The position numbers and the translations under genes were made by a program. Positions 12,451 to 23,399 of a stretch of DNA of 64,000 nt are shown here, in pieces. The DNA lies in NCBI GenBank assembly GCA_002794735.1, contig NBAZ01000001.1, positions 3,286,001 to 3,350,000 of the forward strand. Direction: 5' to 3'. Each line of letters opens with the position of its first letter. Position 1 is the stretch's first letter. This stretch comes from Pyrrhoderma lamaoense (lineage: Eukaryota; Basidiomycota; Agaricomycetes; Hymenochaetales; Hymenochaetaceae). The notes under the pieces are model-generated. The model saw nothing but the letters and a program-made list of their open reading frames with translations. It was not told where the DNA came from and ran no database searches.

Positions 12451-13796
12451 CTGATTCGATCTAATTCCCTGCTCTACAACGCGCCGCAAAGCACCGTCAT
12501 GATTGAAGTTATTTTAGATATACATAAAATAGTACGGAATACCATAGTAAACCATCCATTATGCTTAGTTCCATAGGTCAGCATAACCCGGTACAAGTGA
12601 CATTGAAAAAGGTAATACAATATTGCTTCGTGGATTACTTGATTCCAAGTTACCTCCTAGTTACATTACATCAAACTTTACTGCACTTCTCATTCATTGC
12701 TGTGCATGTCTTTGTAAGAAAGCTATATCTGTATGAAGACTATACCTTCTTGGTTTGATTCTGTACAGCATTGTAGTAGTACACTTTTGTTGTGCACTTT
12801 TGTTGAGCTCCATGTGATAGTCAGCTGCAAGAAAGCTTAAATTGCATGTGCATCTGTGATTGGTTTGTGATGTTGATCAACCGTCAACTAGCGCCTCCAC
12901 ATACCAGTGACCGAATAAGCACGTATTCCATGGCCGAAGTTCCAAGTGAGGTTAGGCTCATATTTTCACTATAACAACACTTGTGGAATATCTCGGATAT
13001 CGAAAAAATAGTAGAGAAAGATGAATACTTTGTTACTTGGTTTTTACCTGGGCATCTGCTCATACTTCCTAGCAAAAGTTCATACCCGCAAACAGAGTAG
13101 TTCTATCAAAGAGCTCACTCATACCTTCAAGGAGTATCATAGTTACATTTACCACTCTATATGTGTGGGCTTTGGAAATGGCAAAAAAGCCAAGAAATTC
13201 GGGTACAGGATATGTTCAAGGGGCACCTTCGTATCATCTTTTCTATTGCTCAGGATAAGCACAAGAATGCCTGTAAAATCAACAGTGCGGGTACTCTGGA
13301 TTGGGCACCCCAAACCTATATCATAATTTTCAAAATCTGAATGAGACAACTCAGATATCACGTCGCGAGATTTCTTCGGAACACACATGAAATAACTAGA
13401 CAACGACTGCGATTAAGCGTTCGGCTCCGTATAATCCGGTTACTTCAACTCATAAATGGCTCATTATGGTGACGTACCTTCCTCGATGTCTTTATGTCGT
13501 TTAATAACTGAAGTAATTTTTGTAATGACCATTCAGTGATTTAAACGAGTAATGGCCCCCGACGCTACACGACTCCTGGCTTGGCCCAGACAACGGAGTA
13601 ACATTAGTTTGGTGATACTCGTCCTCGGGGATATTTGCTAATTTCGCAAATTGTACCTACTTTGAGAACCGGGATGGTACGTGAAGACATATAAAACTAC
13701 AAATAGTGACTTCTCATTGTCCTTCAAACAATTAAGCCTGACGCTCCGTCCACTTACTCCTCATTCCCATCTTTTTGAAGAATACATTCATTTGAT
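12451..13796. other. Intergenic region with AA9-1 promoter
   Basis: No gene can be supported; short frames here lack motifs. The part next to 13797 should hold the promoter of the first AA9 gene. A TATA-like element (CATATAAAAC) sits at 13689-13698, about 100 bp before the start codon, at a position usual for strongly expressed secreted enzymes. Confidence 0.55.
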
Positions 13797-14747
13797 ATGA
13801 AGAACTCCCTTATTGCAGTTCTAACATTGCTCGCTGGGTCGAGCATGGTCTCGGGACATGCTATTTTCCAGAAAGTATATGTTGATGGAGTCGATCAAGG
13901 TCACCTTGTGGGAATTCGTGCCCCGACAGTAACAGTGTGAGCTATAATACTCTGATAGACTTCGATGGAAATCTCTGACCTTCGGCCGTAATCAGCCTAT
14001 TGAGGATGTTACTTCGGATGATCTGATATGTAACACCGGACTGACACACCTTTCGGATACTATCATCTCAGTAACAGCGGGCTCGACGGTGACGGCAGAA
14101 TGGCATCACACTCTTACAAGCGAAGGCGATACCAGTGACTCCGACGAGCCCATTGCATCTAGTCACAAGGGACCTATCATTACTTATTTGTACGTAGCTT
14201 TTGCTTAACTGTGCAAACAAATAAATAAACTCCCATTATAGAGCAGCTGTTGACGATGCACTCACAACAGATGTGACTGGTCTGAACTGGTTCAAGATCC
14301 AAGAAGATGGTTATGATGGATCAGAATGGGCTGTGGACCGCATGATTGCAAATAGTGGAAAAGTCGATATCACAATTCCATCATGCATTCCTGATGGACA
14401 GTACCTTATGCGCCACGAACTCATTGCACTTCACTCAGCCACGAGCTATCCGGGAGCACAATTCTATGTGAGCTTCTCGAATTTAAGAAAAATAACTGTC
14501 AATCAACTAACATCTGCTGGCAAGATGGAATGCGCTCAAATTGAAGTTACTGGTGGTGGATGCTCTGAACCTGATACAGTCTCAATTCCAGGCTTATATG
14601 CCTCTACTGATCCCGGTATCACGGTCAACATCTACTACGGTCTCACAAACTATACAATTCCAGGTTAGTCATTTTAATACAAAAATGTGTTCCAAGATAT
14701 TTAACAATATAATACCAGGACCGGCCCTTTTCACATGTGATGCTTAA
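13797..14747 (+). CDS. AA9 lytic polysaccharide monooxygenase, copy 1 (AA9-1)
   Basis: A secreted copper enzyme that oxidatively cleaves cellulose or related glucans. Five exons in phase give 241 residues: 13797-13934, 13996-14189, 14242-14467, 14525-14663 and 14719-14747. Residues 1-20 are a signal peptide ending MVSG; cleavage leaves His21 as residue 1 of the mature enzyme, as the copper histidine brace requires. The second brace histidine is His103 in [11 protein letters not shown]. The axial tyrosine is Tyr186 in AQFY, directly followed by the conserved [11 protein letters not shown] block across a splice site. The C-terminus [10 protein letters not shown] is typical. There is no carbohydrate-binding module. 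The gene lies in direct tandem with AA9-2 and shares its intron positions, so one is a duplicate of the other. Substrate preference cannot be read from the sequence. Confidence 0.96.
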
Positions 14748-15228
14748 ACTAGTTGTCCCGCATCAAACGCGGTAAAACATATCAGAACATGCTTGTTACC
14801 ACTAAATATATAATCTCTATTTTCATCTCATCTAATTCATCTAAGGAACCTACAACTCCCGTAAACCTAACAAATCTTGAGTAAACTGACATGAATCTGA
14901 GAGAAAGAAAGGTCGGACCTGCTGCCTAAACCTTTTACCAGTATTTAACCTTGACTTCATTCTTGCGAGGTTAGTCTCATTGGTGAATGTGTAGTTCGGA
15001 CCGACTATTTTGCGAGCGGATAATTGCTCTCCTGCTCTCCTTTCACGATTGCAAAAGGGGTCTACTAAGGCAATTTTATGGACAAACGAATCCCACTTCG
15101 AAACTCGAATGTTCTTCTAGTAGAGGGAGAGACACTTCGGCACGGAGAAATGTTTCCAATTATACTTTCTTCGAATACTATATATGATTCTGCTTCAATG
15201 AGCCATTTAAAGTAGCACTTATATCAGA
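14748..15228. other. Spacer between the two AA9 genes, with AA9-2 promoter
   Basis: 480 bp holding the AA9-1 3' UTR and the AA9-2 promoter. A TATA-like stretch (ACTATATATG) lies at 15178-15187, about 45 bp before the AA9-2 start codon. I see no gene. Confidence 0.5.
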
Positions 15229-16261
15229 ATGAAGGCAGTCACTACAACGACATTTGCTTTACTGACTAGCTTCAATCTCGTTTCTGCTCATAGTATCTTC
15301 CAGGTAGGATCGCATTTAGCATTGAATTTTAGTGCAACAATAGTAATTATAGCCATATTCACTGTCTATCTAGTATGTGTACCTAAACGACACAGATCAG
15401 GGCTTTCTTACAGGCATTCGAGCTCCTGATAGTAACTATGTATGACACATGAATTCTCTCGACTCTACAAAACTCAATCATTTTTTATATCATGACCATA
15501 CAGCCAGTTATGAACGTTACATCAAACGATCTGATTTGCAACACCAACCTTACTCACTTTTCTGATGTTATACTTCCAGTTCAGGCTGGATCTACCATCC
15601 AAACGGAATGGCGTCACGAAATCGGAGAACAGCCCGGAGGGGACCCAGACGATCCCATTGCTGCTAGTCATCATGGACCAATCATTACATATCTGTGTGT
15701 TTTTGATCTTGTCATGATATCATGTGTATACCACATCAAATTGTAGAAGCTCTGACATAGATGTCTTAATTGCGCAGGGCGAAAGTTGACGATGCACTAC
15801 AGAAAAACGTTACTGGCTTAGAGTGGTTTAAGATTGACGAAGATGGTTACGACGGAACCTTGTGGGGTGTTGATCGTATGATTGCGAACAACGGTTTTGT
15901 GAACGTAACGATTCCTTCGTGTGTTCCTGATGGTCAGTACCTCATGAGGCACGAAATCATTGCTCTGCATCAAGCATACGACTATGCTGGGGCTCAGTTC
16001 TACGTAAGCTCAGAATATCCCTTATGTAGTTATGCAGTGATCCCTAAGCATAGAATAACATCTTAGATGGAATGCGCTCAGATCCAAATCACCGGTGGAG
16101 GTAGCACCACTCCTTCGCCTACAACGAGTTTCCCGGGAGCCTATTCTGCCTCTGATCCGGGTATTTTCATTAATATCTACGACGGTGTAACAAACTATAC
16201 CGTTCCAGGCAAGTTCATCCTTCTGTATCCTAGTACCATTAGTTCCTCATGCTATTACTAG
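15229..16261 (+). CDS. AA9 lytic polysaccharide monooxygenase, copy 2 (AA9-2)
   Basis: Tandem paralog of AA9-1. Exons 15229-15303, 15374-15439, 15504-15694, 15778-16003 and 16067 onward stay in phase. The 20-residue signal peptide ends LVSA, leaving His21 as mature residue 1 (HSIFQ). His103 in [11 protein letters not shown] and Tyr186 in AQFY complete the copper site. An extra early intron splits the protein after HSIFQ compared with AA9-1. The 3' end is odd. Where AA9-1 has a GT donor after the codons for IP, this copy has GC (CCAG|GCAAGT at 16205-16214), and using the acceptor at 16261 would put the conserved ending PAVIAC one base out of frame. Read without splicing, the frame stops at 16261 after a 17-residue tail ending SSSCYY. 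Either the intron is retained, a GC-AG intron gives a short end, or one G is missing at 16261-16262. The core catalytic domain is intact in all cases. Confidence 0.92.
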
Positions 16262-16439
16262 GCCTGCTGTGATTGCTTGTTAATTAGAATAGTCTGTGTA
16301 GATGTACCTATCTTCCTTGCCTCCTCTATTCCGCTTGACTCAGGCATCCTCATCTTAGTGATAATCCATATGATGCATTCAATAAACCCTATATAAGTCA
16401 AGTGAGATGACTAAGTTCTCCAAAGCCAGACTACAGAAA

Positions 16440-18026
16440 TTATGATCGTAAGAGGAAGAATAAGTATGCGGTGTAGTAAACGCCAAAGGTAGATTCAAAT
16501 TCGCTGGCATAAGTTTTTCGCCCAATTAAACGAAGTAACATAGTAGGGAGCATGACAAAGGTACAATAGAGTAGGTTCAAAGGCGCAGGACAGAAATTTG
16601 TAGAAGAGTATTTCAGTATCGCTCTATAAAAGTTCTGTCTAGTCAAGATATCATATCTAGGACCGTATCTCTTCCATGCGGAAGGACCACGGTTGTCAAC
16701 ATCCGGAGGAAGAGTTGAGGTGGATATGGTTATGGACATAACCAAGGTGATGAAGAAGATCATTAAGAATAATAAAACTAGTTGTAAGGCTATATTTACT
16801 ACTTCGGGGATCGGAGCTTGTGTAGAAATCGTAGGAGTATTCATACCAAACAGAGATAAGAAGAAGAATGCTATGAGAAATGTAGGGAGAAAGAAAAGGA
16901 TAACGGGAATATAAACTCTAGCGATATGGTCTTGCATAATAGAGGAAAGGGTCAATAACACAGTATTCGGGAACAAGAGTGAAGGTGAGGCAGAGACAGG
17001 GAGAAGTAGTTGGATGATGCATATACAGTATCCAGTGACAAGTAATGAGAACGAGTAATTCCCGTTCTGTGGAACGCAAGGAAGAGCGGCCGAAAACCCA
17101 GCTAAGACGACGTAGTACGGTATTGATATACTCCAGTGGTCTCGTAGAACGCGAGATAAGGAGTATATCATGAGTAATACGGATTGGTGTGAAGGACTAG
17201 ATGCATTCCCCTTCCATTGTGATGGGGGATCCACTATATATGTATGCAAGTAGAAAAAGTAGAAGACTTGGATGATGAGGTCAATCAAGTGTAAGGCGCT
17301 AATATTTCATAAATCATTTAGTATTGCTTATACTGACAGCGCGAGACCGTATGACTTACCGAGGGGTGATAGTCTGTTCCAACCTCAAAAAAACAGCACT
17401 GTGACTTGATGATGGAATTCTGCGAATACTAGTTGTCTCTGTAGCATCACTCCGCCATAACATCAACAAACTAGATGCTAAGTACCCGTCAAGTCCAATA
17501 TCAAGAGGAATGTTTACGTTAGCGGTTACAATAGCATCAAGAACTGATAAGGGACTGTTAGTTCTCTTCTTCTGATTGATTTATCAAGAAATTAAAATTA
17601 CGAACCTGTCTGAAAATTGTTAACACCTCCTTCCACCCGAAATGGCATAGTTAGTAACTGAAAAAAGGTTTCTTCGTCACAAGAAACCTTCTGAAGGCCC
17701 ACCCAACGCTCACTGAGCTTTTGCTTCCATTCCTCATTAACACGTAATGACCCCAGCCAGCCACGCATCGAGTTTTCAACGTCATATCCATTAAAGTATC
17801 GGACGAGAAGTAGCAAGACTAGAGTAGACTTTATAAGCTCGGCTTCAGGGCTAGTACCGAGGCTGACAGAAGCTTCGATTCGAGAGCACAGGGTACCAAA
17901 ATCAGGAATTGTATCCGCGTAAACAGTATGTTCAAGTTCATTGATACATGGAAGTGAGTGTGAAAGAGACTGAAACATAGATGACCGCGTTTGGTCATGT
18001 AAAAGGGGAGTTCTTTCTGTGTCCAT
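16440..18026 (-). CDS. Multi-pass membrane protein of unknown function, 487 residues
   Basis: Three exons in phase: 18026-17606, 17543-17360 and 17298-16440, with introns of 62 and 61 nt. The start ATG at 18026 gives MDTERTPLLHDQ. The first 200 residues are mostly soluble. The last 280 hold about six to seven hydrophobic segments, including around YYVVLAGFSAALP, YIPVILFFLPTFLIAFFFLS and LQLVLLFLMIFFITLVM, ending YTAYLFFLLRS. I do not recognise the family. The N-terminal TPLL motif is common in fungal membrane proteins but not diagnostic. It ends tail to tail with AA9-2, only about 180 bp away. Complete and undamaged, so it is probably a working gene. Confidence 0.8.
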
Positions 18027-18286
18027 AGCACAAGTCAAATTTTGAGAATGGGTAAAGGTAGAGAAGAAGGGTGTGTTGTTAAAAATACGAGTCGAGGTTT
18101 AGAATCATGTTCAAAAAGGATCAAGAGTCCGTGGGCGCTGTATGTGCGCGTCCGCAAATCACAAGTCATCAAAATCGTCAATCAGAAGACCTTTAACAAA
18201 AACCCAATCCATACGTTTGAGCACATTGAATCAAGTCAACAAGAAATCCCTTTCTTTTCTCCACAGACGCTTTTGCTGAGAGTGTT

Positions 18287-18715
18287 TTATGGCGTGCTGA
18301 CGAGTCTGACCTGCGAATCTTCCTTCACGTATGAAGCGAATTGTGAATTGAATCCACCCGGGCTCTGTGCCTCTTCCGCAGGCAACTGAGATTGCGGCCG
18401 TGCTCGCTTTCGTTTACAGCAAGAGCAGCGACCGCCTTTGGCGCAGACGACGGCAAGAATGGCGACGAGCGCCATGAGGACAATACCGATTATAACGACG
18501 ACTCCAGCAACTGCCTCCCCGCTTAGTGTTGAACCCCCAGATCCAGAATCAACTGTGGACGAAGGTGTGGCGGAAGTGGCTGTCGAGCTTACAGCAACGG
18601 ACTGTGAAAGTGATGATGATTCGGCTGGAGATAGCTCATGAATATCTGGGTTAGTGTTCCCAGTGGAACCGCCATCGTCGATACGTTGGTAGAGATGGAT
18701 TCTAGGGAGACGCAT
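18287..18715 (-). CDS. Small single-pass Ser/Thr-rich membrane protein
   Basis: A 142-codon frame from the ATG at 18715. It has a Ser/Thr/Pro-rich segment (residues about 25-65), one strong membrane helix (AVAGVVVIIGIVLMALVAIL, about 70-90), then Cys and Lys/Arg clusters (CSCCKRKRARP) marking the cytoplasmic side. This resembles fungal cell-surface sensor or mucin-like proteins in layout, but no defining domain such as WSC is present. The open frame continues upstream without an ATG to about 18800, and a CTTTCAG acceptor lies there, so a 5' exon carrying a signal peptide is possible but was not found. Function unknown. Confidence 0.6.
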   Translation of the reverse strand: MRLPRIHLYQRIDDGGSTGNTNPDIHELSPAESSSLSQSVAVSSTATSATPSSTVDSGSGGSTLSGEAVAGVVVIIGIVLMALVAILAVVCAKGGRCSCCKRKRARPQSQLPAEEAQSPGGFNSQFASYVKEDSQVRLVSTP

Positions 18716-19118
18716 TCCGCGGTCTGGTACAGAAAGGTCGTCGTTGTCGTTGACGGGGATTATTGTCGTTACTGAAAGTGCCCTTTTCTCTTGTCACTCT
18801 GAAACGGGTATGGTTTAATAGTCTGGTTTTATATTAAATTATATTACCACATTGGACTAGTCAGCCCACTCTAATAACGAGGGCTGGCATGCTACTCTTA
18901 AATACGTCCACTTTGCTATGGCGTTGATGTGTGGCGAAGTTCTCGAAAGAAAAAAATGTTGTGATTTTCCCCCTCCTACTGTATTGCACAAACTAGAACA
19001 GATTATTGCAAGAAAAATACATCATTTAATAAGTACAGAGACTACTGTCGATTATGTCCAAAATATCCTACCCGCGGATATTCGAGTTCAACTCACTACT
19101 GCCGATGTAATACAGTTT

Positions 19119-20810
19119 TTAAGCTTGATTTTCACTATGCTCCTGATCAGGACTCGCATATTCGGTTATATGCGGCAGTGGCTTATCGCTTCTCGATTCA
19201 AATGAGGTGTCTGATAATGATGGAGCCTTTATACCTTGCTTGAAAGCGATCGCTTGTAAGTGGATATCTTTCTTCGATTCGTTCTTGATTCTGAACCAAA
19301 AAACCATATTTTCCTACGTAGTGAAAGAACCAATTAGTACACAAATTTCCAATAGCATACAATACATTCTTACCTTTTGGGTCCCGAAGACAAGAAATGC
19401 GGCAAGAGGCACTATGAAATACACGTCAGATAACGTATTCTTCTCTTTGCATGTGGACTTACATGTGGAAGTGAATATGTATGCACCCTTTGCGGTAGGT
19501 TTAAGTACAAGGACTATTCCGGCACTGAAAGGGGCGAGTCTGTCATTAACCTCACACGAATAAAGTTAGAAATATACACGTACATGAATGCGATAACAAT
19601 ATAAGCTGAGAATAATGTTACTCGAATTACTAAGTTATATAACGCCCGAAAGCCCCTGCTTTTGTGGGTGGTCTGGAATACTCTTCGAAGAACAAAACCT
19701 ATAATTATTGTAAAGTTACAGGTCTCGCTTCTCCTTATATCTATTGTTACTGGGTAAATACGAACATACCTTGAAGGACTAATGTGAGGGCCAGGAACGA
19801 TAATGTAAAGGTACAGACTGTGTAGATACTATTTGGGCTGTAATTAGAGTAATCTTGTGATAGTTGATGTGTCCCTACATTCCGTCTGAGGATATAGTGC
19901 AATAAAAGACCCATCTCTTTGTTACTGATGAAGGATTTTTTATCCCGTACTGGCAGATTTGTCAATTTTCAAGGGACCATTACAAGCGCCATAGCTCCAT
20001 AATTTACTAACCACTGTACAGATAAGTGTAAAACAGATAAATGATAGCCAAGGCATGCCAAGGAGCTGGATATTCTTAATCGAAAGTTAAGGAACTGGCG
20101 TTAGATCTAGCAAATCTAGATAATCTATATGTCGTACCGTCATGGTTTTTCCAGTGGTTAACTTTGGGCGATCTACGGTTCCGAGGCTAATCCATAACTA
20201 TTAAGAAAGGACAATTTTAGTACTATATAGACAGAAATGCACTGTGGAATTAAAATACTTGAAGACTAAGTGCTAGTGTAGATGAAGCAGCCCTAAGAAC
20301 AAAAAAAAGTGTTAGATTGAAAGGTACTTCAAAAGAAACACGCCTACTTACATGACTGTACTAGCGTAGATCATGGAAGCTTGGGCCAAACAAAATCCAA
20401 AGTCTGGCATGTATTTCCCAGATTGACCCCCGTAGAAACTTGATAATTTGTTAGTTAGTTGAAGAATTTAATGTATGTCAACATAACATACACAATGAGA
20501 TTTGATGTGGCATACACAGAAAATGTAAGCAAGAGATTGATCATAGTTGGGTGTCTTTGAGTTATTGTTTTCGTGATAACCATAGTTATAAGCGCAAGAG
20601 GTATACCGACATGACCTCCGAGTAAGAAGATTGTGAAGAATGTTGATTAAGTAGGCGTCTTTTTGTGTACCAAGTTCGATGGCGGGTTCATTCAACGTTT
20701 GGTTGGAATAACTGAGAAATATGGACGGACCCATAGTGTTCAATAACAAGAAATCCAAGGATAATATAACTTCCTTAGTATAACGCTATTGTGATCAATC
20801 CAGATCTTTA
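19119..20810 (-). CDS. Seven-helix fungal membrane protein, paralog 2 (7TM-2), with a frameshift
   Basis: Paralog of 7TM-3 and 7TM-1. The N-terminal exon (about 20784-20480) reads LDFLLLNTMGPSIFLSY and then, after a frame change, LGGHVGIPLALITMVITKT and QRHPTMINLL. Next come an exon with FYGGQSG and CLAQASMIYASTVM (about 20437-20352), a short exon (AASSTLALSLQ, about 20295-20260), several helix exons, FLVFGTQK near 19387, and a hydrophilic tail from WFRIKNESKK to the stop at 19119. Compared with paralog 3, one extra base sits in 20641-20646, between DAYL and the next helix, breaking the frame. No intron fits there because the protein match is continuous. The copy is therefore a probable pseudogene, or there is a sequence error. 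Outer boundaries are approximate at the 5' end. Confidence 0.62.
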
Positions 20811-21536
20811 AGGACAGTGTGTTTTGGAGAATTTGAAGGATAAGTTAGACGATAGTGAAGTGCAAAGATGGTGCGAGTATATCCTAGCTGCGAGAACGGC
20901 AGAGTCTCCCCAAATATGAAATATATACTTATAGAAATAGAAATAGATGTACATGTATATGTACATGTCGCTGAATTAACAAGACAGTCAGAATACATAG
21001 CAACCGAACAAACATCAGAGATGGTTGGCGTTGTAAGACCCAGCGTAAACCCACACTCACAACTTCTGATCACATCAATATGATCGCCATGATTCACCCA
21101 ATTAAGATTTTTTGATATACTAATTCACATTATGCTCATCTACAGTTATCTGATCCATAGCAGAGGGACTTTCCAATCTTCAATATCAGCTATAGACATA
21201 ACTCTCACCATCAATTATACATCTTTTCTAAGGGATTAATACCATCACATCTTCTTACTAGCAGAATCCATCAGTGATGAACAGCAATACGAGATAACGA
21301 GAGTCAGAACATGCTACAATCGGTTTCTATGGCAGTAATTGTGGCAGAGAATCTAAGAGAGAAGTATAAAAACTTCCACTTTCATCACTCTCTTTTGAGA
21401 AAAAGGGCGATAACTGATACAGCAAGATAAAAATATAACAATCATCAAAATACAAGGAGAATTATCATACAGCAAACACGGCCTTCGTTCCCTACCGGAT
21501 ACTTGACTTTAATATATGCTCTACCCGATTCGTTAT

Positions 21537-23328
21537 TTATAAGACGTGGATTTCACCATGCCGGACAGGAGCCATATGCTCGCTATCAAGTTTTTGGAGC
21601 TTACTACCTCGTAGGTCATATGTCTCGTTAGATGATAGAGCCTCCGCTCCATGTTTGAAATTGTTTTCTATTGGTGATATTTCAGTTTTTGGATATGATT
21701 TTATTCTGAACCAGAATTGTATGTTCTCCTAAATTAAGAACAGTCTTAAGTCAATGAAAAACTTAATCAAATATGAAATGGACTTACTCGCTGGGTCCCG
21801 AAGACCAGAAATACCACAAGAGGTACTATGAAGTATAGATTAATTGGAATATACTTAGTCTTGATATCAAACTTACATGTCGACATAAATATATATGTTA
21901 ACTTAGCCGAAGGTACAAAAACTAAAATTGATCCTACACTAAAAGGTGCGATGACGATGATCAGTATAAAACTCGTCAAAAAACCATAGAAGCTTCCAAC
22001 ATACATAAATGTTATGAAAGAGTAAGCAGTAAAGATTGTCACCCGAACGATTAGGTGATATGATGCCCCGAAACCCCCCTTTGGTGGGTAGTCCGAAAAA
22101 CTTTCCTAAGGATAGAAACTATAGTGATTGTAAGCGGGCAGAACTTATTTCTTGAGCACTCATATCCAGATGAACATGGACATACCTTGAAAGGCTATTG
22201 TAAGGGCCACGTAAAACATCGAAAAAGCGGAGACTGCATAGATACTATGGAAATAAGTTGTAATTAGAGCAATCCCGTGTTAGCTGTTAATATTTTCTTA
22301 CATCCCATCAGAGGAGATAGTACAATAAAAGACCCATTTCTTTGTTACCGATGAAGGGTTCTTTACCCCATACTAGAGGAATTACGGCTTGCAGGAATAG
22401 ACGTAGACATAATACATCACTCACCACCACACAGACGAGGGTGAAACAAAGGAAGGAGGCCCAAGGAATGCTGAGCAGCTAAATGACCTCACAGAAGTTT
22501 TATATCTAATTCAGAATTAGAAACCCGGCAAGAGTATGATAACATACCGTCGTGGCCCCTCCAAACAAAATTTTTGAGTGGTCCAGGGCTCTAAGTTTGA
22601 TCCACAACTGCCAAAGGAAAATAAGTTTGATATGCATATAATTATGCACTGTATACACCATATAGTGAGCTCACATGAAGACTAAGTACTAATGTCGCGG
22701 CCGAGACCCTGGTAATATGGCACCAATGTGAACTTGCATACTTTACGAGGCAAATACTTGTTTACATGACTGTACTGGCATAGATCATTGAAGCTTGTGT
22801 CAAGCAAAGACCGAAGTCTGGCATCGAATCGTTAGCTTGTCCTCCATAGAATCTTACGCATTTATAGTTAGTCAACCCTATGCTGCGTGATTAAAAATTT
22901 AAATAAACATACACAATAAGATTGGATGTAGTATAGACAAGCCAACAGACTAAGAGATTGATCATTGTTGGATGCCTCTGAGAGGCTGTTTTCGTGATTG
23001 CCGCCGTTATGAGTGCCAATGGTATACCAACATGCCCTCCAAGCACGAGTAAGATAAAAAATATGGTTAAATACGCGTCTTTGTGTTGTCCATATAATAT
23101 AGCAGGTTCATAAGACAACTGGTTAAGATAACTGAGAAATGAAGACAAACCCATAATCAGACTGTACAATACCTCAAAAGGTATCTTCCTAAAATCCAAA
23201 GCTCTAGACCTCTCTTCAGTGATCAGAAAACTAGACAATTGATGAGTTGAGTTTCTCGCAATTTTTGTATAGTTTGAGAAAGTAGAGGGTGTGGAAGAGA
23301 TCCACGACGTATTCAGAATATATACCTA
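21537..23328 (-). CDS. Seven-helix fungal membrane protein, paralog 3 (7TM-3)
   Basis: The best preserved member of the trio. The long first visible exon runs from about 23328 (after a TTTAATAG acceptor) to about 22910 and has FLSYLNQLSYEPAIL, LGGHVGIPLALITAAITKT and QRHPTMINLLVCWLVY. Then follow FYGGQAND and FGLCLTQASMIYASTVM (22855-22765), AATLVLSLH (22710-22675), LWIKLRALDH (22610-22560), further helices, an exon at 22042-21788 ending FFIVPL-like sequence and VFGTQR, and a soluble tail from ENIQFWFRIKS to the stop at 21537. About seven hydrophobic segments are visible. The protein is closest to paralog 2, directly downstream, which points to local duplication. A 5' exon is probably missing from my model because no ATG opens the first visible exon. 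The family has no function known to me. Confidence 0.68.
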
Positions 23329-23399
23329 TTAAAGTAGTGTTTCTACAAGATAGTCAAGGAAGCGTAGCAACAGCAGTATCAGTTATTTAAGCCGTCAGA

